39,738 nucleotides of DNA from UBA6489 sp942490775 (lineage in GTDB: Bacteria; Patescibacteriota; Gracilibacteria; BD1-5; UBA6164): contig CALNYL010000008.1 of the NCBI GenBank assembly GCA_942490775.1, positions 1-39,738 of the forward strand, written 5' to 3'. A program made the translations under genes and the position numbers. Positions within the stretch are counted from its first letter, which is position 1. Every line of letters begins with the position of its first letter. Of this stretch, positions 23,201 through 34,015 are shown one piece after another. The notes beneath the pieces were generated by a model, which saw nothing but the letters and a program-made list of their open reading frames with translations, searched no databases and was not told where the DNA came from.

Positions 23201-23263
23201 AACATAAAAAAATATTTTAGGAAATATAATATACTAATTAATTCTATCATAAAGTTTTTTTAT

Positions 23264-23290
23264 TTGCAAAAAAATAGAAAAATATATAAT
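23264..23290 (+). promoter_or_regulatory. Possible sigma70-type promoter for ybaB
   Basis: TTGCAA at 23264 and a perfect TATAAT at 23285-23290, spacer 15 (16 if TTTGCA is taken), 31 bp before the ybaB start. In such AT-rich DNA, chance matches are common. Confidence 0.4.
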
Positions 23291-23320
23291 GTTTTTACTT
23301 TTTTTATATTTTAATAATAA

Positions 23321-23650
23321 ATGATTATGGATTTTGGTGATGCTAAAAAAATGCTGAAACTTCACCAAGAAGCTTCAAAAAGTAAAAAAAGAATTAGAAA
23401 ATACTCTTATAGAGTCTGAAGTTGATGGTTTGGTTGTTACAGTTAATGGTGAGATGAAAGTTGAGAAAGTTGAGTTTGAAGATACTAAAATAATTTGAGA
23501 TAAAGATGCTTTAGAAAAAGCAATATTAGGAGCAGTTAATAAATGAATAAAAAAATCTCAAAAAAAGAGGTAGCTGCTGAGAGAATGCAATGAGTTATGT
23601 CTCAGATGTGAATAAATATGCCTGCTGGTTGAGGTTTACCTTGAATGTAG
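23321..23650 (+). CDS. ybaB: YbaB/EbfC nucleoid-associated protein, with indels
   Basis: A small DNA-binding protein thought to help pack the nucleoid. DFGDAKKMLKLHQEASK, then ELENTLIESEVDGLVVTVNGEMKVEKVEF and ALEKAILGAVNKGIKK give the family core; the end MSQMGINMPAGGGLPGM is the usual Met/Gly-rich tail. About 110 residues. One-base slips in A-runs at 23384-23390 and 23560-23566 break the frame, and the clear family match on both sides suggests sequence error. ATG at 23321 or 23327. Confidence 0.85.
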
Positions 23651-23656
23651 TTTTAT

Positions 23657-23701
23657 ACCCCTATCTTGAATTCTTTCCCCCTTCAGGAGGAAGAGGCTAC
23701 A
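23657..23701 (+). repeat. Palindromic repeat (GGCTAC family)
   Basis: CCCCTATCTTGAATTC, TTTCCCCCTTCAGGAGGAA, GAGGCTACAAG. It starts 7 bp after the ybaB stop. Confidence 0.7.
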
Positions 23702-23720
23702 AGATTGCTTTCTGTTTTTT

Positions 23721-23744
23721 TCAAAGGGTTAAAACCCTCTGTTG
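23721..23744 (+). repeat. Short direct repeat, copy 1 (CAAAGGG...CCCTCTGTTG)
   Basis: TCAAAGGGTTAAAACCCTCT then GTTG; a small GGG/CCC hairpin. It recurs with four changes at 23818-23841, about 97 bp on. Confidence 0.65.
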
Positions 23745-23817
23745 GCAATTTGTAATATCTTGTTAATAGAGGGTATTTGTTATTAATAAAATTTATAGTT
23801 TCGAAAAATAGAAAGAT

Positions 23818-23841
23818 GCAAAGGGCTAAAGCCCTCTGTTG
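23818..23841 (+). repeat. Short direct repeat, copy 2
   Basis: GCAAAGGGCTAAAGCCCTCT then GTTG. Compensating changes (GGGTT/AACCC versus GGGCT/AGCCC) keep the hairpin, which suggests the fold matters. The rest of the 23702-23931 gap shows nothing. Confidence 0.65.
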
Positions 23842-23931
23842 ACACACTGAGTTATAAAAAGCATTTATTTTATTTTATAAAAAAATTATATTTAAAAGTT
23901 TCTATATATCTAGTTTCTCAGATGAGAAATT

Positions 23932-25066
23932 TTAAACCAATATTATCAATATATTTTTTATCGTTGCCTTGAACTTTAGAAAATCAGATATGACTTTTTA
24001 ATGGGTATAGGTTTTTTGGGTTCTTCTTTTTTACTTGAGATGCCATCTTCTTATTTTGCTGATAGGTTTTGACATAAGAAGACTTTGGTTTTATCTAAGA
24101 TATTTCAGTTTCTATCAGTTGTATTTTATATAGTTTGAGCTTTTGTTGGAACTCAATATGTATTTTTATTATTTTCTATTTGAGCTTTGCTTCAGTCTGT
24201 TGGTTTTGCTTTGTTTTCTGGTACTACTAGTGCATTTCTGCATGAAATTTTGGAGGAGAGAGGAGAAGAAAAAAAGTTTTCAGAAGTATTTTGAAAGCTT
24301 ATGTGAAATGTCTCTTTAGCTAGTATTCCTATTATTATACTGTTGTCTTTATCTGTTGAGATTGATATGCTTTTTCCTTTTTGGATATCTTTGGTTATAG
24401 ATATTTTGTGATTTTTAGCTTTTGATCTCTATACCTAAAACAAAAAATAGTATAAAGATAAAAGAGAAAAAGAGTTTGATTCAGATTTTAAAAAATACTA
24501 AGAATACAAGGGTGGTTTGAATGTCTGTTTCGACTTGAATGATTATAGGTTTCTTGATATGAGTAGGTTCTTTTAGGTGAGTTTATTTGGAAAGTTTATG
24601 ATTTCCTATAGCTTTTATAGGGTTTATTATGTGAGGTTCTAGGCTTGTACGGTTTGTTGTTTGAAATTATGCTCATTTGATAGAAAGGTATTTTACTGTA
24701 AAGGGGTATTTTCTTTTGGAGGTATTTTTGTTTCCTATCGGTTTTTTATTGTCTGCTTATTTTTCAAATCCTTATTTAGTTTGAGTTTTGTTTATTATTA
24801 TTGTTTGATATCAGCATGGTAGAAGGTGAGTTTTAAATTCTCTTATATTTAAAGAAACGAGAGATAAAGATTATAAGGCTACTATATTATCTATTGGGGC
24901 TCAAATAGATTCTTTGGCTTCGGTTTTGGTTTCTTTTGGTATAACTTATGTTATGGGGTATTCTTATAAATTATGACATTGAATTTTGTGGCTGGTTTTG
25001 TTTTTAATTTTGGGTGTTAATTATTATTTTACTTTTTTTAGAAAGGGAAATAATAATCCATCCTAA
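23932..25066 (+). CDS. MFS-type transporter, with indels
   Basis: About 375 residues, mostly hydrophobic helices. The start MRNFKPILSIYFLSLPGTLENQ, then GFLGSSFLLEMPSSYFADRFGHKKTL carries the loop 2-3 signature of the major facilitator family (D-R-x-G-x-K-x). Later GGSRLVRF and YQHGRRGVL resemble the symmetric half. Substrate unknown. Frame breaks lie near 23995-24000 and 24418-24430. The last codons and the TAA at 25064 are supplied by a palindromic repeat (25058-25102), so the C-terminus may be altered by its insertion. Confidence 0.75.
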
Positions 25067-25102
25067 ATTCCTTCCTTTCATACGAAAGAGAAGGAGGCTA
25101 CA
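25058..25102 (+). repeat. Palindromic repeat (GGCTAC family), provides a stop
   Basis: CATCCTAAATTCC, TTCCTTTCATACGAAAGAGAAGG, AGGCTACAG. Its CCTAAATT provides the stop of the MFS gene. Its loop (TCATACGA) is shared with the copy near 26268. Confidence 0.7.
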
Positions 25103-25143
25103 GTATTTTAACTTAGTGTAATTGTATGTAATAATTATTTTTT

Positions 25144-26483
<1,340 letters not shown>

Positions 26484-26599
26484 GGGAAATTTTCATTAAA
26501 TTACGAAACATTATTTAACACTTTGGGTTTTTGAAACCAATTATAAATTTAAGTTTTTATCTTTAGAGGAAAGGCGATAAAACAAACAAAAAAAGAACA

Positions 26600-26631
26600 A
26601 AAAAATCACTTAAAAAGTAAGTGATTTTTTT
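26600..26631. terminator. Bidirectional terminator after mnmA
   Basis: AAAAAATCACTTA ... TAAGTGATTTTTTT with a 3-5 nt loop and T-tail. It lies 117 bp after the mnmA stop; no gene is seen in 26484-26599. Confidence 0.85.
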
Positions 26632-26710
26632 GTTGTATAATATAAAGCTCTAAAAATATCACTTTCCCCCTCAATAAAAATAAAAAAAGACGAAAACATT
26701 ATAAAAAATA

Positions 26711-26738
26711 TTGACTTTTTTTCTTTTATTCTTATAAA
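26711..26738 (+). promoter_or_regulatory. Sigma70-type promoter of the four-gene operon
   Basis: TTGACT (26711-26716), 16-bp spacer, TATAAA (26733-26738), about 50 bp before the first ATG. It is the best -35/-10 pair seen in the window. Confidence 0.65.
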
Positions 26739-26788
26739 ATGAAATAAATTTATATTTACAAAATTTTATATTATTTTTTAATAGATTA

Positions 26789-27170
26789 ATGGTTATGGCT
26801 GATCATGAAAAAACACATTGAGTTGATATAAGTAGTGAACCTGATTCATTATGAAATGGGGGTCCTGTTTTACAGCAGAAAAGAACAATAAGATCTATTT
26901 TCGCTGATTTATTAAGTTGAAACACTACAACTAGAGGAGAATTTGTTTTAGCTTGAGTTAGTGCTTTTTTTGCAGCTTTGCTTACTGATTTACTTACCTT
27001 ACCTGAAGATGTTTTAGCTGAAAGAAGTAAATGAAGAAGAATTTCTTAAAAAATTTTATGAAGAAGTTGATAAGTTGTATGCTTCGGGAGCCAATATAGC
27101 AAGTATGTCATTTTTAGTATGATGGTTTTCGTTAAATGTTGTAAATAGTCTAAGAGGAGTAAAATGATAG
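26789..27170 (+). CDS. Operon gene 1: small membrane protein, unknown
   Basis: About 127 residues. It starts MVMADHEKTHGVD (ATG 26789; 26795 possible) and has two hydrophobic segments, FVLAGVSAFFAALLTDLL (about residues 52-69) and ASMSFLVGWFSLNVV (near the end), joined by a charged region VNEEEFLKKFYEEVDK. One slip near 27010-27020 is needed; strictly read, the first part stops at TAA about 27047. It ends TGA TAG, with TGA read as Gly. The stop overlaps the ATG of gene 2. No family recognised. Confidence 0.55.
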
Positions 27171-28052
27171 ATAAAGAAGAACCACTGTTGGAAAGAATGC
27201 AAAAATCTCTTACCACATTTTGTAGACCAGGTTGAATTGGTCTGTTAGCAGGAGGGGGAGTCCGTTTATGTGCTTTAGCAAGTTCTAAGAGTGAAGCAGA
27301 TCAACATGCATTACATCATGAATTAGAAGAATATAAAGCCAATTTACCTTTAGTATGGTTAATGACTTGATTATCATTTTGCAAATCGTTTTGATATAAG
27401 TCCTGAATCAGATAAAATACTAAGAGAAAAATGGGCGAAAGCATTTCCTGATAAAATTGATAATTTTGAAGAATTTTGGGATCGTTGTTTAAATTTCTTA
27501 AAGGAAAATGAAACATTTTTCTCAGATGAATTTATAGAACTCCTTAGGATTTGAGACAGTCAGGTATTGTCTTTTTTAAAGAGAATAACAGAAGACTTAT
27601 TTAATAAGTTTTCTGTATGATATGAGTTAGATTTTAATAAGAATAGACCTTCAATAGAAGACACAGGAGAATGGGAAAAGCATTTAGAATCGGCAAAGCA
27701 CGATATGTTATTAGCTCAAAATGGGCTTATATCATATCCTGAGGGATTATCACTTATTCCTCCTATTACAGTTTACTCAACTTCTTGAAGTACCCAAACT
27801 CCAGAGGAGATGTTTCCTAAAGCAACCAATGAATACTTTTTAGCTAAAGCTATTTTAAATAAAGATAAAGATCCAAAATGAAAAGCTAGAGAACAAGCAA
27901 AATCAGCTGTATTAAGATTCTATCAAATAAAACAAAACTTAGTTGATAATGTTATGGCATGACTTTGAGCTGATGGTCCTTGTATACCTGTTCTTTGAAG
28001 AATGTATAAGAGCAAATGGATTAAATGAATTTTAAATTACATTATAAGGTAA
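27164..28052 (+). CDS. Operon gene 2: unknown, about 295 residues
   Basis: ATG 27164 follows a clear AGGAG ribosome site by five bases and overlaps the end of gene 1. It begins MIDKEEPLLERMQKSL, has a Gly-rich hydrophobic stretch (GIGLLAGGGVRLCAL), then mainly helical acidic sequence (FWDRCLNFLKEN, FIELLRIWDSQVLSFLKRI), and the stretch TVYSTSGSTQTPEEMF. One slip at about 27371 is needed. It ends at TAA sharing its last A with the ATG of gene 3 (TAATG). No family recognised. Confidence 0.6.
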
Positions 28053-29182
28053 TGTGACCAAATATATTAAAATTTGTAAATACAGATTTTAGTGTTTATC
28101 TTATGGATGAATATTGACTTTGAGAGAAAGATTTTAAATTTGCAATAGAATCAATTTGAAAATCAGTTGTAGAAAATGTTGTTAATACATCGTTAATATT
28201 TATCTCTTTTTTAATAGACTTTATTAAAATATTATCTGATACTAGAAAAGATAAAAATAAAGCTGGTGGAGCAAAAGTTCGTGACATACTTCTTCATTGA
28301 ACTTGAGATGAAAGTATAAAATCAAAATTAGAAAAGTTTTTAGAAACTGCTCCAGAGGAAGTTTCTGAAATTGTTATAGCTATTCGTCAAATATTAGAAA
28401 ATCCTAGTCAAAGTAGCCTTTATGAAAGATTAACAGAGCTTTCAGATGCACATTCTGATGATGATTCAGATGAAATAAATCAAATTAGAACTATTTTAAA
28501 AGAATCAGATGACAACCTATCAAATATCAATAAACTAAGAGAATTCTTATGAGAAGAATGTGATGATGAAAGAATTTTTGATATGCATTTGTTAAAATGA
28601 TTATGGGATTTTATCTCTACAGATTATCCTACATGGTTACTTTGATGATTAAAAGAGTCTATAACATGTGAAGAACAAAAATTATCACCTGCACAACAAG
28701 AAAGAGCTTTAGCCCGTGAAATTTTAGCAGAACTATTGGAAAGATATAGTCTATTAGTATGATTATTAGAAGACTCATTAAATAAAGATAAAGCCAAGAC
28801 TATTCTAAGTGAGTTAAAAAAAGATGACTCTATTTTTAGTGAAAATTTTAATGAAATAAAAACAAGACACTTAAAAGAAAAATGAATTACAGAAGAAGAA
28901 TTTGATGAAGTAAATTTACTTTTCGAAGAAAAACCTAAAAAGGAGATTATGGACTTCCTAGTTCGTAATATTCAGAATAATGCTCGTACTGAGTCTGTAA
29001 TTTTTGAAAAATTCTCGGAAAAATACCCTGATATAGAAAAATCTAAATTACCTTATATCTCTGATATAGTGATGGAAGGATTTTTTAGAAAAGTTCAGTT
29101 AAAAATATCTCATATAGATGCAGAAATTGATACTGAGTCATCTCAAGAAGTACACTATGAAGTTCACTTATGTGACAATTAG
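28052..29182 (+). CDS. Operon gene 3: unknown, 376 residues
   Basis: One clean code-25 frame starting MGPNILKFVNTDFSVYL, overlapping gene 2 by one base and ending in TAG TAG. A hydrophobic patch SLIFISFLIDFIKIL (about residues 50-64) is followed by alpha-helical, Asp/Glu-rich repeats (LEKFLETAPEEVSEIVIAI, NKLREFLGEE, GLWDFISTDYPTWLLGGLKE). The helix periodicity resembles a repeat scaffold, but no family is recognised. It overlaps gene 4 by 13 bases. Confidence 0.65.
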
Positions 29183-30099
29183 TAGGACCTACTGTACTAT
29201 CAACATTTGTAAATTACTTAATGACAAAGTGAGTAGAGATAACTAAGGAGGAAGAGAGTCAATGAGCAGAAGCTTTTAGAAAGATATTTAATAAAGATAA
29301 AAATGCATCTGAAATAACATGAAATTCATTAGACTCAATTTTAGGTAGGTTAGATAAAGAACGTTGAGAATTATCAACATATTGTCAGATACAATATCAA
29401 AAAGATAAAGAAGAATTATTACATGAAATAGATAAATTTGTAGATTCTGATGATAACTCAGAAAAATCTAAAAACTTATTATTTGAAAAATACATAAGAA
29501 TAATAGCTAATATGTTTAGCGTTGCTAGACCTGATGAAATTACAACCCGGGTTGCAACAATACATGCTATTTGAGTATGAATGACTCCTGTGGCAGACAA
29601 TATAGCAGCTGTACTATTTATGATTTCTGCAAATAATTTAAGACTATCTGATGTTTATTGACCAGAAATATTAAAAGAAGAAATAGAATTTACACCTGTT
29701 CCAGAACTTCCTTTTTACAAGATAAAAATTACAGTTGAAGAATCTTTAATCATGACAGCAGCTTTATTATGAATAAATTTATGAAACTGAACTCGTTATG
29801 GTAATGCTGTACAGTTATTAGAACAAATAACAGAAATAATTTGAGAAAAAAGTGATTGTATAGGAGATTTAGAAGTACAAAAGAAAAAGTTTAAAGATTA
29901 TGGTAGTCGTTTTAGTATTTTTTGAAAATATTGGAAATGAGAAGAGTGATTTAATCCACATTCTTTAGCTTTAGATATTTGGACTTGAATTGATGTTACA
30001 TTTATGATTAATGAAATAATGATACAAGTAAAAGAAAAAGGGAAGGCTTTTGTTCCAAAACAAAGCTCTACAAAAAAAGCTCATACTTCTCACCATTAA
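29170..30099 (+). CDS. Operon gene 4: unknown, 309 residues
   Basis: ATG 29170 (MGQLVGPTVLSTFVNYL) lies inside the end of gene 3; alternatively genes 3 and 4 are one protein split by a slip near 29165. The frame is clean to TAA 30097-30099 and ends KKAHTSHH. It has a central AAVLFMISANNLRL and AALLGINLGNGTRYGNAVQLL, and a Lys-rich tail. Helical and soluble-looking, no catalytic motif seen, no family recognised. Confidence 0.65.
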
Positions 30100-30111
30100 T
30101 AAAAATCTCTT

Positions 30112-30146
30112 AAAAAAAGAAACAAAAATTTTTGCTTCTTTTTTTA
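30112..30146 (+). terminator. Terminator of the four-gene operon
   Basis: AAAAAAAGAAACAAAAA paired with TTTTTGCTTCTTTTTTT, one A/C mismatch, 12 bp after the last stop. Confidence 0.7.
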
Positions 30147-30198
30147 TTTCCCAAATCCCCAACTATCTCCTTCTTTTCTCTCTCCCCCAAATCATCAT

Positions 30199-30240
30199 CC
30201 CCCAGCCCCTCTCCTTAGAGGAGAGGGGAGTTCTGAAGCT
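30199..30240 (+). repeat. Palindromic repeat at head of the mnmA copy
   Basis: CCCCCAGCCCCTCTCCTTAG, then AGGAGAGGGGAGTTCTGAAG. It is the counterpart of 26114-26155 and marks the left limit of the duplicated segment. Confidence 0.7.
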
Positions 30241-30408
30241 AAGGCTAAGATTAGACATAGGCAAGAGGATCAAGATGTTTTTGTTGAAGATATTGGGGAT
30301 GGGAAGTTGTTAGTTAAGTTTAAAAAAAAGCAGAGGGCTATTGCTAGTGGTCAGATTTGTGCGATTTATTTGGATGATGAATTGGTTATTAGTGGGGTTA
30401 TTGAGTAG
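30199..30408 (+). pseudogene. mnmA: Second copy of the mnmA 3' end
   Basis: It begins with the CCCCAGCCCCTCTCC repeat and then reads, without stop, EAKAKIRHRQEDQDVFVEDI, GDGKLLVKFKKKQRAIASGQ, then ICAIYLDDELVISGVIE and TAG at 30408. This is the complete C-terminal domain of MnmA. The copy at 26116-26483 has the same sequence with two slips and a 170-bp insertion. Similarity goes on past the stop to about 30425 (AATTTTCATTAAATTACGAAA). No 5' part is attached, so it cannot make MnmA alone. Confidence 0.8.
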
Positions 30409-30438
30409 GGGAATTTTCATTAAATTACGAAAAAAATA

Positions 30439-30467
30439 TGTAGGGGCAGACCTATGTGTCTGCTCCT
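30439..30467. repeat. Dispersed hairpin repeat, copy 2 (TAGGGGCAGACC type)
   Basis: TGTAGGGGCAGACCTATGTG then TCTGCTCC, almost identical to 71-99. It starts right after the mnmA copy ends. Confidence 0.65.
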
Positions 30468-30493
30468 GATTTAACTTTTCAGCCGTCCTATTT

Positions 30494-30522
30494 TAGGGCA
30501 AACACAAGGTATTGCCCCTACG
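30494..30522. repeat. Dispersed hairpin repeat, inverted copy 3
   Basis: TAGGGCAAACACAAGGTATT then GCCCCTACG; its complement matches the GTAGGGGCA...TGCCCTA frame of the two other copies. With copy 2 it forms a larger inverted pair. Confidence 0.55.
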
Positions 30523-30596
30523 ATAAAATTTAACTTGACTTTTTTTTATATTTTTATACTCTATCTTGCAGAGTACTTTATGAAGTAATTATAAAT

Positions 30597-31042
30597 ATGA
30601 AAAAACTTTGAAAGGGAAAAAATATAAGCTTTTTGAAAAAAATAAAAATAAAATATATAGCTATTATTATATTAGTTATAGGAGTTTTTATGTTTTTTCA
30701 TTCTCTTTTCATTTAGAACCTTACTCTAATATGAATGAGTTTAATGATAAGGTCTCTATATTGCATGAAAAAGCGATTAAGGGGGACATGAGAGTGAGAT
30801 TAGATGTTTCACATGAGTATCATAATTTAAGAAGAAAGTATTTAACAAATAAATATGAAGTTCAGGATTATTGAATTATATTTACTGTTTTATGAATTTT
30901 TTTACTCGCTACTTTATGAAAATGATGGAAAAATTTTAAAATTCCTAAAAGTGAAATTACTATAGCTCTTATTGGTTTGATTGCAGTGATTTTAACACTG
31001 TGTTGAATATTATTATCATGATTTAGATTCTGAGGAGATTAA
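30597..31042 (+). CDS. Membrane protein, unknown, one slip
   Basis: About 148 residues: an N-terminal membrane segment (YIAIIILVIGVFMFFHSLF), a soluble part (NDKVSILHEKAIKGDMRVR), then two more segments (GIIFTVLGIFLLATLG, ITIALIGLIAVILTLCGILL). One slip near 30690-30715 is required. It may continue, through another slip near 31045, into the next hydrophobic ORF. No family recognised. Confidence 0.5.
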
Positions 31043-31054
31043 TGTTCCTAATGG

Positions 31055-31366
31055 GCTAATTTAGTTTCATCTATGACTGATGCTTTTGAAGATTTATTTT
31101 TCTAACAATTTTATATTCTTTTCTTTATTTGGTACTTTGTAAATTTGATATGACTATTTGTTCATTTTGGAACTAATAGATATGTTCATAAAGTAAAATT
31201 TTCTAAATCTGATCTTTGGTATCCTTTTTTAGTGGTTATATCTTCATTTTGTTTAATAGATTCAATTATTGATTGAGATTTTACAGTTTTTGTTCCTTGA
31301 ATATTTTGGTTTTATTTTTATCTATCAATATTTGTTGGTAGGGCAGACTATAGAAAATCAAAATAG
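31055..31366 (+). CDS. Small membrane protein, unknown, damaged 5' end
   Basis: The frame reads MTDAFEDLFF, a stop at TAA about 31085, then an open hydrophobic stretch to TAG 31364-31366 with LVVISSFCLIDSIIDGDFTVF and IFWFYFYLSIFVGRADYRKSK. A single slip at the TTTTTCTAAC site would join both parts. It may be the C-terminal half of the preceding gene. Confidence 0.4.
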
Positions 31367-31410
31367 TTAGTTTTTATTTATTTTAAAGTTTAATTTAGTT
31401 TTTATGAAAA
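31353..31410 (+). repeat. Direct repeat of a leader region, copy 1
   Basis: AAAATCAAAATAGTTAGTTT, then TTATTTATTTT...TTTAATTTAGTTTTTATGAAA. It covers the end of the previous gene and the start codon of the DKNYY gene. A copy with few changes lies at 32843-32899, again ending in an ATG. Confidence 0.7.
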
Positions 31411-32750
31411 AAGAAATTAATTGTTAGGTCTAGTAGTTTTTGTTACAATTGCGATGTTATGAGGTTTAATTTTTAGTGGTTTTGGAAAATATATAAAAAA
31501 AGACTGAAGGCTTTACTGGTCTAATAAAAACAAAGAATATTCAGTAGAAATCAATAATTATACATGATCAATTGATATAAATACTTTTGAAGTATTGAAT
31601 GAAAAATATAGAAAAGATAAAAATAATGTATATAGAACTCATATAAGAAAAAATATGTCATTAGAAATAGTTGATTGAGTTGATTCAGAAAGCTTTAAGG
31701 TTTTAGATTATGACAGTTCTTTTGATTATCCCACCCCTAAAGGCTATACTTATTTTTGAAAGATAAAGATAATGTATATATTTCTAGGGAATTAGAGCTT
31801 ATGAAACAACATGAATTTAAAATAGAAGGAGCTGATTCTGAAAGCTTTATTGTATTGTGAGAGCTTTACTCAAAAGATAAAGATAATATTTTTTATGATT
31901 TAGATAAGATAGAAATAGTTGACTATAATACTTTTGAAATGCTAAAAGAAGGTTTTTCAAGAGATAAATATAATCTTTACTATAGATGAGAAAAAATAGA
32001 GTGAGTATATCCTACTGAAGACTTTAGGATATTATATGAAAGAAAAAGTAAAGGTATTTATGGTGATTATTCTTGACTTATTTGTTATATAGAGTTAGAT
32101 AATAAGGTTTTTTATTTGAGGTATGAGGGGAGTTTGATACAAGATTTTTATGAGGTGAAGGAGGCTGATGCAGATACATTTAAAGTTTTAAATTCTGATT
32201 ATGCAAGGATAAAAATAATGTATTTAGCTCTAGAAAAGTTTTAAAATGAAGGGATGCAAAATCCTTTAAGATAATAAATGATTATTATACAAAGGATAAA
32301 AATCATTGTTATAAATTTGATGAAATTGTAGATAAGTCAGAATGTGAAGATATTACAGAAATTTTTGATGATTTTATAGAATGATATGATGGCTTTATGA
32401 AAAGATATGATGACTTTAGGGAATGATATAATATAGAGACTGATAGAGTTTATTATACAACTATAGTTTGAGAAAGATGATGACGGGATAATCTTATGAA
32501 AAACTCAAAAACAGAGGAGTTAATAGATGTTGATATAAGTACTTTTGAAATCTTAGATGAATATTATTCAATAGATAAAAATAGAGCATACTGTTGTCAT
32601 TGAAAATCTCCAGATATATTTAGACCTATGTTAGAATGTATAAGAATAGAAAATATTGATATTGATACTTTTGAGGTATTAGGTAAAGGCTATGCAAAAA
32701 ATAAAAATAATACATTTTATCTTTGAAAACTTTTGAAAGGTAGTAGGTAA
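31404..32750 (+). CDS. DKNYY-repeat protein, membrane-anchored, with indels
   Basis: The repeat pattern is the DKNYY family (PF13644): a D-K-x-N-x-V/Y-Y strand followed by a D-x-x-T/S-F-x-V-L strand. Visible units include YRKDKNNVYR, YSKDKDNIFYD, FSRDKYNLYYRG, YTKDKNHCYK and YAKNKNNTFYLG, alternating with IDINTFEVL, GADSESFIVL, DADTFKVL, DISTFEIL. An N-terminal membrane segment (LLGLVVFVTIAMLGGLIFS) suggests an anchored outward-facing protein. About 445 residues. Slips lie near 31424, 31758, 32210 and near the end. Function of the family is unknown. A second member lies at 37036. Confidence 0.7.
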
Positions 32751-32842
32751 AATATTTTATACAAAAGATGAAAGATGATTTTTATATGTATAATAATTGG
32801 AATTTTTTCTTTTTTGTATTGCTAGATTAGTATAGGTATATA

Positions 32843-32899
32843 AAAATCAAAATAGTTAGTTTTTATTTATTTTTAAATTTTAATTTAATTTTTATGAAA
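32843..32899 (+). repeat. Direct repeat of a leader region, copy 2
   Basis: Near-identical to 31353-31410, ending in an ATG followed by only a short broken frame (KDSLNMKKYRFS). It suggests a tandem duplication whose second gene has been lost. The rest of 32751-33000 shows no gene. Confidence 0.65.
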
Positions 32900-33000
32900 G
32901 ATTCTTTGAATATGAAAAAATATAGATTTTCTTAAAGTATTATAGAAAAGAGGGAAACTTATATTAGATTTTCTCCCTTTGAACGGTGATTATGTGAGTG

Positions 33001-33483
33001 ATGTATATTATATATTATTTTTTATGAAATCTCATTTGAGAGGTTTCTTGTGATTTGTTTTCTTGTAATTGATTTTATAAAAATGTTCAAATTATTTATT
33101 TTCGTTTATTTGAGTTTTGTGAGTTATTATTGTTTGTTTATTGAGTTTATTTAATTCTTGAAATAGGGGAGTTACTTTTACCTAAGTCTATAAGGCATAT
33201 AGTTATAAATCAAATATTTATCGGAATGATTTTATTTTCTATAATTTTTGGGATTGATTGAATGTCTGATTATATAATTCCTTTATCATTTTTATTTTAC
33301 TGACTTTTAATAATCGTTTCTAGATTTTCAGTTCCTGTTTTTATAAAGTATTTTGGTCTTGTTGTATTTTTGAGTTGATTGATGATTTTATGGTTTAATC
33401 CTAGTTTTGTTGCTTGAGATTGTACTAATTGTTTTTTGATTTGGGCACTTAGTAATGGGATGACTTTTGTTTTAAGAGAATAG
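33001..33483 (+). CDS. Polytopic membrane protein, unknown
   Basis: A clean code-25 frame of 160 residues beginning MYIIYYFLG, with four to five hydrophobic helices (FCELLLFVYGVYLILEI, IFIGMILFSIIFGI, YIIPLSFLFYGLLIIVS, FGLVVFLSGLMILWF) and a C-terminal CTNCFLIWALSNG. Several glycines are TGA. No family recognised. Confidence 0.6.
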
Positions 33484-33510
33484 AAATTAATAATTATTTA
33501 AGTTTATAAA

Positions 33511-33702
33511 ATGAAAATTTTAGAATATTTGGGACTGTTTTTGATATTACTTTTGTTTTCTAATAAAGAATTGATTAATAAAACAGGAGTTAGTGATATT
33601 ATTTATGGTTTGATACTTCTGTCTTTTTGGGGGATTTTATTTTTTGTTTGTGTTTACTATTTTTGCTTTTTTTTTCTGAGTAGTGTATTTAATAATAAAT
33701 AG
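33511..33702 (+). CDS. Two-helix membrane peptide, 63 residues
   Basis: MKILEYLGLFLILLLFSNKE, then a second hydrophobic segment IIYGLILLSFWGILFFVCVYY. Starts 27 bp after the previous stop and ends 21 bp before the regulator gene, so an operon is likely. No family recognised. Confidence 0.5.
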   Translation: MKILEYLGLFLILLLFSNKELINKTGVSDIIYGLILLSFWGILFFVCVYYFCFFFLSSVFNNK

Positions 33703-33723
33703 TCATAATAAAAAAGAAAAAAA

Positions 33724-34014
33724 ATGAATAACTTAAATTCTGTAATACATCAGCCTGTTAGATTGAATATAATGACTTTATTGCATATGGATAAGTCTAT
33801 GACTTTTTCTAGTCTTAAAAAGGAGTTGAATTTGAGTGATGGAAATTTGGGTGCTCATTTGGATAAGTTGGAGAAGGTTGGGTATGTGAGGATTGATAAG
33901 GGTTTTGTTGAAAGAAAGCCGAGGAGTACTATTTGTATTGAAAAGTTGGGAGAGAATGAGCTTTTGAAATATATGGGTACTATTGAGAAAATTTTTAAAT
34001 GAGTAAAAAGTTAG
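33724..34014 (+). CDS. Winged-helix transcriptional regulator (HTH_27 type)
   Basis: 96 residues. HQPVRLNIMTLLHMDKSMTF, SSLKKELNLSDGNLGAHLDK, LEKVGYVRIDKGFVERKPRS, TICIEKLGENELLKY show the complete winged-helix pattern of the PF13601 group: recognition helix DGNLGAHLDKLE and wing KGFVERKPRST. Such small regulators usually sit next to a membrane protein gene and control it. The last codons are AAA TGA GTA AAA AGT TAG, with TGA as Gly. The neighbour at 34016 overlaps or abuts. Confidence 0.85.
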
Positions 34015-34015
34015 T

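Noticed and set aside
29165..29182. Treating genes 3 and 4 of the operon as one frameshifted protein
   Set aside because: Both frames are clean, gene 4 has its own ATG in an overlap, and gene 3 ends in a double stop; kept as two genes, though a slip cannot be excluded.
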